A DNA stretch of 64,000 nucleotides, taken from Struthio camelus (taxonomy: Eukaryota > Chordata > Aves > Struthioniformes > Struthionidae). Under the pieces are notes generated by a model. That model did no database searches. It was not told the origin of the DNA and worked only from the letters and a program-made list of their open reading frames with translations. The position numbers and the translations under genes were made by a program. Where the stretch lies: assembly GCF_040807025.1 (NCBI RefSeq), contig NC_090943.1, forward strand, positions 121,781,900 to 121,845,899, written 5' to 3'. Below, piece by piece: positions 56,501-64,000 of this stretch (positions are counted from its first letter, which is position 1; each line of letters starts with the position of its first letter).

Positions 56501-57164
56501 CAAAACGAAAAAGGCTTCCTAAAAAGAAATATTTTTATACGGAGCTAGAGAAGAAGTCAAACAGACAAGCCTTTTTCTTTCCATTACCTTAGTTAATGAA
56601 AAAAAAGTAGGAAGAAAGGCATGTACTCCTGATGTCGAAGTAAACCTAATTCTAGCTTCACTGTATTTGCAGTTGTTCAGGAAGAATTGAACCCCATTAA
56701 ATGTGACCCTGTTGTGTTTCCAATATCACTCAGATCTGAGGTGATCTCCTGGTCACAAACATCAAAACCACTTTGATTACTGTATGTTGCAAATCCGATT
56801 TTCCTAAAGGCTTATAAAGAAGGGTTTGAAAAATCCCCTCACCCACTCGCCTGGGGCAGATAGGAAACTTCCCCAGGCAAGAGACATCAATTTGTGCAGA
56901 ACCTAAGCTTTCTCTTAAAAATAAAATGTTTCTAGTCTCACAGTTCTAAAGACCCTATTTGAAATATGACTACATTTGTATAACTAATGGAATTTTTTTC
57001 CCTAAATTCTGCTGTTGAGGGAGTTATAACCTCCTCCCCTCACACTCGTTTTCACCCTTTTTTGCACATCACCTGCTCCGCACTACATCCTTGGAACAAA
57101 GGGCAAGGTTCCAGTCCTTGAATTCAGGAATGTGATACCAGCATAATTTAAATGTAACGGAGAC

Positions 57165-57310
57165 AGTTAAGGTTACAGTACTGGCTCAAGAGCCAGGAAT
57201 GCTGGGGTCTGTTCCAAACTCTGCCACTGACTTACTGTATCACCTTGGGCATGACAGCATGGCCTCCATTTCTCAGATTACCCATCTCTAAAGTTGAGGT
57301 GTTAATTTTT
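57165..57310 (+). mobile_element. MIR-like SINE
   Basis: The plus strand contains AACTCTGCCACTGACTTACT, CACCTTGGGCATGACAGCAT and CCATTTCTCAGATTACCCAT, then CTCTAAAGTTGAGGTG. This follows the MIR core (a CTCTGCCACT box, an ACCTTGGGCAAG box and a CTCAGTTTCC-CATCTGTAAA box). It is ancient and diverged. Confidence 0.75.
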
Positions 57311-57879
57311 AACTTTTACTTTAATAGGTCGACCTAATTACTCTCCCTTAAGACTTTTAATACAACTGGGACGGAGGCGCTGGAAAAGAGTCCAAGACGA
57401 GCTGCTGTCTGCCTTTGAAAATATGTAAGATACGTGTCTAGGTACACAACTGCCTGCTTGCTTGGGCCACACAGCACTGCAAAAGGATAAGGGGGTACAG
57501 CTTTGTCTCTGCTTGGCTCTCCAAAGAGAATCTAAACACATGGTCAGCATTTTATCTCCCACTGGCATGAAAGAGCCAGGGTGGCAGCTCTTGCATAGGT
57601 GCCAGATGTGGAAAAAGGATGCAAAAGGCTCTGTTTGCACACTGGCCCCAGTCTAGCTCTTAAAGTTTAGCAAACAATTTGATAAGGTGCCATGAAAGTG
57701 CGAAGTATGATATCATTAATAAATAAAGGACTGGTGACATGTCACATTTTCAGTTTCCATTTGGAATAAATCTGAAATGGAATGGAGCGTCAGATACAGT
57801 CCAGGAGGCTCTTCCCTGCAGTAGGGAGCTACTGCTCTTTGCTGTTACTCAGAGAGAAAAAAAAGGGGGGAAAAAAAAG

Positions 57880-58250
57880 TGCTGAACAGCTTTAAAAAAT
57901 TCAATCAAAATAATCTGCTCTTTGGAAAGGTGGCGGCTGACAGTAATTGGAAAATACTGTCTGACTCATTTATTAAAGTGAGATTCAGAGTCAATTGATT
58001 TAATAACCATTAGAATATTCTATTAAGAACATAATAGGTTGGCACAGCCCTATTTTTTATTAAGAGTTATAGGTAAGAAATAAGCAATGCTATGGAATTC
58101 TAGACAACTGCTGTATGGATTAGACTAAAAATATGGCTTGCAAAACAGGTATAAAAGCAGCACCTATCAGGAGGAGGAATAGGAAATTGCATTACACTGC
58201 AAATGAGTTAGCTGAACGATGAAAAAGAAATGAACCTTTAATATAAAGCC
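57880..58250. promoter_or_regulatory. Candidate conserved non-coding element
   Basis: This AT-rich, repeat-free block in an upstream ZNF521 intron has many transcription-factor-like words (GACAGTAATTGG, AGTCAATTGATTTAATAACC, CTGACTCATTTATTAAA, TATCAGGAGG). It is assigned from its texture only. Confidence 0.25.
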
Positions 58251-58589
58251 TGCACTTTTCCAGATCTAACAGAAAACTACGCACTGCATTCCCTTATGTG
58301 GTACATCGTAAAACAAGTCAGCACGTCCTTCACATTATGGATCCAACAACTCCATTAGGAAGGCAAGAACAAAGTACTTACTGTACAGCACAGAACTGCT
58401 GCTTACTGTCACCCTTACATGGTTAGGATATGAGTTTGGACATGGTTAAGACCTAGCGACATGGATGAGGATGGTTTACCCACTGCTGGTAGATAAATTA
58501 CTTTGATGCAGGCAGAATTTCTGCATAAGTAAATTACTTTCTGTTTGTAATCTTTGCTCAGAAGGTGGGAAAATGTAAACATGAATCAA

Positions 58590-58750
58590 TTCTAAATAAA
58601 TGCATGTAATATTCATATAAATGTTTTAATATTTACACAAATATCAAATGTTTCAATGGGGGCAGGTAGATTGTAATTAGGGTGCAGCCCCATTAGCTCC
58701 GCAGCTAATTTGATAACCAGCTACAAAAGCAAGCATAATCAGTTTTCATG
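58590..58750. promoter_or_regulatory. Candidate conserved non-coding element
   Basis: Clustered TAAT-type homeodomain words (GTAATTAGGG, CATTAGCTCC, GCTAATTTGATAACC, GCATAATCAG) follow an ATTCATATAAATG-rich stretch. It is repeat-free and intronic. Support is motif clustering only. Confidence 0.25.
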
Positions 58751-61684
58751 CCAGGCATATACTCATATTTGAGGATCTTCTGCCTTAGTACCAACTGTCC
58801 ACGTCGTGCTAATGAGAGCAGAGGAAACTCACCCCAGACCCCCACTTGGAGTATGGCTTATGGCTGGGCCCAATTTACATTATCAGCTCCAACACAGAAC
58901 TTGTTAATTTTACGGAAGACCCTGACATTTCAATATAGGCTTTAAACAAGTGAAACCCTTTAAGCAACCTCTAGATTGTTTGTCCCAAGTTTATGCTTCT
59001 TGCTCTTCAATAAAAACAAATCTAGAGCAGCTACAAGCAAATGTTCACTCGCTGACTTACATGCAGCTGTTAAGTCGGTAACCACTGGGGGCCCTCTTAT
59101 ATTGTCTGATCAACACTACAGCCACTACTGAGTACCAATTTGTAACAGTTTATAAGTAACTCTTTCTCTTATTCACCCTCGAGATTGTCCAGAAGGGTCC
59201 TTCTGCCTTTTACTCTGAATAAATCTATAGGCAAAGGTCCAAAGATGATGATGTCCTCCTGGTAAATCATCATGAGGCTAGGTCCATGCTTAAAAGGCCC
59301 GCTAAGAGTAGTTTGCCCTCCACATACAACACAGGAATCAAATGGCCTGCAGTCCCTGTGTTTTTTTTTTTTTTTTTAACAAGCAAACCATGCCCCTAAA
59401 TCAATTTCTCCTTCTTCACTTTGCTTCTACTCTTCCCCGAATTCACTTTGCAGCACACACGTGTAAGTCAGAGATCTGAGGAATAACGAAGGAGTGCCAT
59501 GGATGACAGCTAACCCCTCAGCTACAACATCTCACACTGAAAACCTGGGAAGGACACAACGCACCGTACAGCACTGGAATTTGTAGGGTATACAGCCATC
59601 CACGCTTCTTAGTTCGCAGTGCTGCATCTGTATCTTTTCAATTCTACTGAGATCTATACGAACACCCACCAGGGTCCTCATGTCACTAGAAACAATCTCA
59701 TTCCTTCTAGAAATTCATTCTCAGGGCCCAGTATGGCGAGCAAGTGAGTGACAAGTCTCCTCACCTGCTAAGGAGCGCACAACGCCTCTTCAAAGACTAG
59801 ATGCTGAAATGAAATAGTGCCTGAAGTCGCTAGCACCATGCTCATAATTTCTCCCTGACTGTATTAGAGCTTCTGTCATTTTTGATTTCTTAAACATTAT
59901 CATTGCACCTCCCTTCCCCTCCCTACTCTGGGCCCCATGAAAAACACTATCCACCATGATGTTAATTTTGGTAGTTGACATGAAAAGCACAGGAATATAG
60001 TGAGAAAGACACAGACATACTAATGGCAAAGACTACAGCTGGAACTTGCAGAAAGAAAAATGATACAGCTGAAATTTACAGTTGTGAGAAGAACCTGTTA
60101 TTGGAAAAAAAAAGTAAGTCTGAAATAACAGTTCCATCATATTGGGACAGGACTGTGGATTGGAGAGAAAGGCAGAAGGACAGCTACGTTTCTCCTGCAG
60201 GATTCAGAGCAGATCACAGTGTGCTTGCCTTTGCACTGGAAGGGTAGGGGGAAGGAAGTAGCTTCTTCACCCTCTCTTCATTATTATCATAAAGTTCACT
60301 ACTGTGCCTTGAGCACTACTAGGGTAAGCAGGCCTGTAGAGTGTAGAGTGGTCTATGTTTACGGGTAATTCCACTTCTAACCGGAACAATGACTTTAGCT
60401 ACAGACTGCGCAACTGAGAAACTCGACACATCAGGTTGCAACCTGAGTAATGTATCTCCTTTTGCTTTTTTTCAGTTACAAATGATTTTTGGGCAAGGCT
60501 GTGCCTTTGCCTGAAGAAGTAGGTGGATGAGATGTGAGGAACAATCCTAAATCTTTGAGTCACTGACAGTTTCAGCCTCCCAAAGTGGAAGCTGAGACCA
60601 GGCTAGGACTCTCTCTCTAAGTATCCTCGTTACTGAAACTGTGCCAGTATTTTTGGGAAGAGGATGCACACGGCGCTGCTGGAGCCAGACCACCCAGGCT
60701 CCCAGAAACAGCAGGTAGGAAGCCTTATTCTGCATGTAAGGAATAAATACTGCAGCCCCCTCTAACGCGTTGCTAAAGCTACAGCAAAGGGTGCTGATTG
60801 ATGGTGTGACAAAGAGCCGGGATCCACCTCCTCAATTAAAGCAAAAGTTCATCTCTCCAGGGCCAGATTTTGAAATTAGATCTGCTTAAGGGAAAGCCAG
60901 TCTAGTGCATCTTTCATTCCACCGTATTTCTGTCTGAAGCAAGGGATGCATTTCACTTCACCAACTGTTCACTTTTTTGCTTGGTTGCACTCACTTTGGC
61001 TGCTTGTAAGTGAACTCTTCTTACCACATGCGTCTTGTATGTTCTATTAAGCCCACGAATTGTCTAGCTACGGTGAAGCCAGATTAAAATGAAAGGGCTC
61101 CTTCTGCAACTGGCAGCACCTTTTTCTTAATAACCGTCATGTTTTCAGCTCAAGTAAGAACAATTTAAATGCAGCAATGCTCTCTCCATCAAAGAACAGC
61201 ATTTTCTGGGCAACTGGCTACCAGGAGAGAGTTCAAGAATTCAGTAACAGGGCTATTCACCAGTTGATGGGACATGCATAATTTGCTACTCCTTGTCTGT
61301 AACTGCACCAGGAAAAGGTATGAAAATGTGTTCAGACAAAGTCCGTGCTGTAGCTATACATATTACAACGTTACACTGTATCACTGCAACAAAAACCCCC
61401 CTGCCATAGAGCTTATTTTGGAAACAATTTTACCATGGGATATAAAAGGAAATGTAAACCAGTAGGAATAAGCTCAGTGACACGAGTTATTTGTAGTAGG
61501 ATGATCCAGCTCAACATTTACCTTTTCAAAAAGCACTTAATGAGCACTGATTAAAAACTTGGAGACTGATCCTTCAAATGCTGGCATAACTAATTCTGGG
61601 AGCAGACCTCTTCTCTTACTAGCCTCTTGTCTTGACTTTTCATGAGACTAAATTCTGCCAAACTGTGCAAGGTCAAGCCCTCAA

Positions 61685-61795
61685 TCCTTACACTGCACAC
61701 TGAGGTATGGATTATTATTTCCATACTACAGATAAAGAACATAAACCCCAGAGCTGCTAACTGCCTGTTTTTCTACCCCATACAGAGAATGAAAA
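61685..61795 (-). mobile_element. Possible MIR-like fragment
   Basis: CACTGAGGTATGGATTATTA, then TTTCCATACTACAGATAAAG, resembles the complement of the MIR block reading GAGGTAGGTATTATTATCCCC-ATTTTACAGATG. It is weakly matched beyond that. Confidence 0.35.
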
Positions 61796-62708
61796 CCCTC
61801 TTATTAAATTCAACTGGATGAAGAATCTGGCCCTCCTTAATCTACCCATCGTTACAAATACAGCGCCAGAATTAAGATTATAATTGAGTTTTTCTTTTTT
61901 CTCTTCGCTGAGTCAAGAGCTGATTTCTTTTTGAGAAGAATTTTCTTGGACCAAACCTTCTCTAGCAAAGTAAAATTACAATCTGAATGGCTCATAGATT
62001 GCCTGAGCAAAGCAGTTATTAACAATTTAATCAAACTGTAGGGGGAAAAAACTAATAAAAATGTCACATTTGTATTGAGAAGAATTAAGAAAAGTGAAAT
62101 ATAAGTAAAAAGCTTTTGAAGCTTTTGTTTTTTTTAGCATTGTCCATTCAATTTAAGTATTTTTTCTCACCATGTAGGCTAAAATTTTTTTTTCTTGTTG
62201 TTCATGCTTTCTGACTGGAGAGGTAGCGTTCTCTGTTGCTTGACATCAAATATCTACTACTAATGCCCACCTGTCTGGGACTTCTGGAACTGGTAAAAGT
62301 ACAGCTATATATCTACCTTTAAGTGTTGCACAAAGAAAGCACAAATTGATAAAACTAAACGGCTATTTCATGAAGCATAAACTAAACACAACCTGTTCTA
62401 AAGTTAGGGCTACTGGGAAAACGTCTTTTTGCATGAAGTCAGTCAAAGAGTCAATATTAATTCTACACCACAGTGGACCAGCAGTAGAAATCATGTTTCG
62501 TGCACAACTCTCATCAGGTATTATTTCTTTTGTTGTGAATATACAAAAACAGTCAGGGTTGCCTTCCTTATTTTTGGCATGAAGCCACTAGATGTCTGGA
62601 AGATAAAGTCTCTAAATGCTGAAATGCTGTTTATCCAAGCTACAAAGAATTGTCTGCTTCCTTTTAAAAAGAGGGGAAAAAAAGGAAAATGGATAAAGGA
62701 AAGATACA

Positions 62709-62747
62709 GTAGAGTAGAGCAGAGCAGAGCAGTGTAGAGTAGAACAG
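62709..62747 (+). repeat. (AGAGY)n pentanucleotide repeat
   Basis: GTAGAGTAGAGCAGAGCAGA, then GCAGTGTAGAGTAGAACAG: about seven imperfect 5-base units. Confidence 0.85.
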
Positions 62748-63719
62748 GGCTTTTTTTGTATGACTGGATATTTTGAGTTGCCAGCAAGAAGAAATAACAG
62801 TGCTTCCTCATATTTTCAAATATATCAGATACTACTGATAATTTTTTTCAAATCTGAATTCTGTGATAGGAGTCACAGCTTTTTTTGGCTTCTCCTTACA
62901 CAGGTAAAAGATGCCTTGACATGAGCAGGAATCACTGGGATATTGATCCAGCTCTTAAACTCTTTTAGGAGTGTACCAACCCCACTGCTTTCTTTTCTCT
63001 TAACCTCCCTCTCATCGCTCTCCCCCCACTCTTCAGCCCTCAGAAAATAAGGGAGGAAGAAATGGTGCAGGCTGTTAAGACCCTCAGGTCTATGTTGATA
63101 ACTGGGCATTTAATTAGATTCTTTTCACCCGAGCAAACTGCTCTGCCTGTTTGGGGAGATCTCCTTGCACAGAAATGTATCAAAATGATAGAGCTCCATT
63201 TAATATGAAGTATTATTTATGTTGCTCAAATTTGACTTAGATTGTTGTTTTATTTAGGAAAGCATGAGAAAGCTCAGTTTTAATTTGCGCTAACCTTTCC
63301 CTGTCTCTCTATTTGATCCTGCTACAAAGGGAGCAAGCAGCTTTGGGCTGACATATCAAAAAAAGGACCAGACTTCATTCCAAACCTACTCCACTCTCCT
63401 CCCCACTTTCTCTGCTGGTATTAAGACTTCACCCTGAGCTGAACAAACAGCTGTTGGGATTTCTATATTGAAAGTTCTTCTCTTTATGTATAAGAGAATA
63501 ACCAGGGCCAAACAGTTGTTTTTCCTCTATTTTTTATACTCAGTCAGAAGTATTTTTTTAAATTCTGAATGCCAATTTTATATCTGCTCTCCAAGTCCAC
63601 ACCACACCTAATAGGAATGAGGTCTGGTTAGACCTAATTCTAAAAGTTAAGACACCATTTTCCACTATTCCAGCTATTGAAAAGTGGTGTCTAAGAATAT
63701 CCTCCCTGTCCAGAGAACT

Positions 63720-64000
63720 TCCAGGTAGCAGAATGAAACAGAGATGAACATGAAATAATAAGGGAAGAAGAGGAAAACAAACAACAGAGGAGAAGAAACA
63801 GGGAAGAGTTGGCTGAAAGAAGGAGATGCATTACTGACAGGCAGAGATAGGAAGATGCACGGAAGGAAAGACTTGTTACAGAGGGATTGGCTGTGGAAGG
63901 AGAACAGACCACAGCAGCAATGATAACAAAGAAAAAAGAAGGGGCCGACTGAAAAGGAAAGTCGATGGAGGAAAAGAGGAAATAAATGGAAGCAGGACAA
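63720..64000. other. Purine-rich stretch at window end
   Basis: The plus strand is strongly A/G-biased (for example AAGGGAAGAAGAGGAAAACA near 63760), so the minus strand is pyrimidine-rich. The long minus-strand frame running off the end (Phe/Ser/Leu-rich) is explained by this bias. No gene was recognised. Confidence 0.6.

Noticed and set aside
63674..64000. Minus-strand Phe/Ser/Leu-rich frame running off the window end, possible membrane protein
   Set aside because: It is explained by the purine-rich plus strand; low-complexity composition without a recognisable topology or motif.

Overview
The window reads as vertebrate nuclear DNA, from a sauropsid (bird, crocodilian or turtle) and most likely a bird. 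The reasons are AT-rich sequence with isolated exons separated by kilobases, decayed CR1-type LINE fragments as the clearest interspersed repeats, a few ancient MIR-like and palindromic MITE-like fragments, many simple repeats, and no Alu- or L1-like material. There are no bacterial genes, operons, CRISPR arrays or phage genes. Nearly all open frames in the window are chance frames.

The one gene I can support is the 3' end of ZNF521 (also called EHZF/Evi3) on the minus strand, a multi-C2H2 zinc-finger transcription co-regulator. Three coding exons are visible. The antepenultimate exon is 53325-53456, the penultimate exon is 50512-50627, and the last exon starts at 23247 with a 9-codon coding tail and a TAG at 23218-23220. 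They splice in frame (intron phases 1 and 0) and encode the C-terminal 92 residues, which form three C2H2 fingers. A 3' UTR of about 0.8 kb runs down to a minus-strand AATAAA at 22432-22437 followed by GU-rich sequence. Upstream exons, including the large zinc-finger exon, should lie beyond position 64000.

Layout: 1-22409 is the gene desert downstream of the gene, with CR1 fragments, a (CTG)18 tract and (CA)n tracts. 22410-23247 is the last exon. 23248-50511 is the 27.3-kb last intron, with a small CpG-dense island near 25.9-26.06 kb, a CR1 fragment, a long compound microsatellite, MIR and MITE fossils, a G-run cluster and a decayed LINE reverse-transcriptase fragment. 50628-53324 is a short intron. 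53457-64000 is part of the next intron upstream, with a MIR fragment and AT-rich stretches that could be conserved non-coding elements.

I found no convincing undescribed system. The most notable points are the last zinc finger, whose two histidine ligands sit 27 kb from its cysteines, and the isolated intronic CpG island. All family assignments rest on recognition from memory, with no database search.
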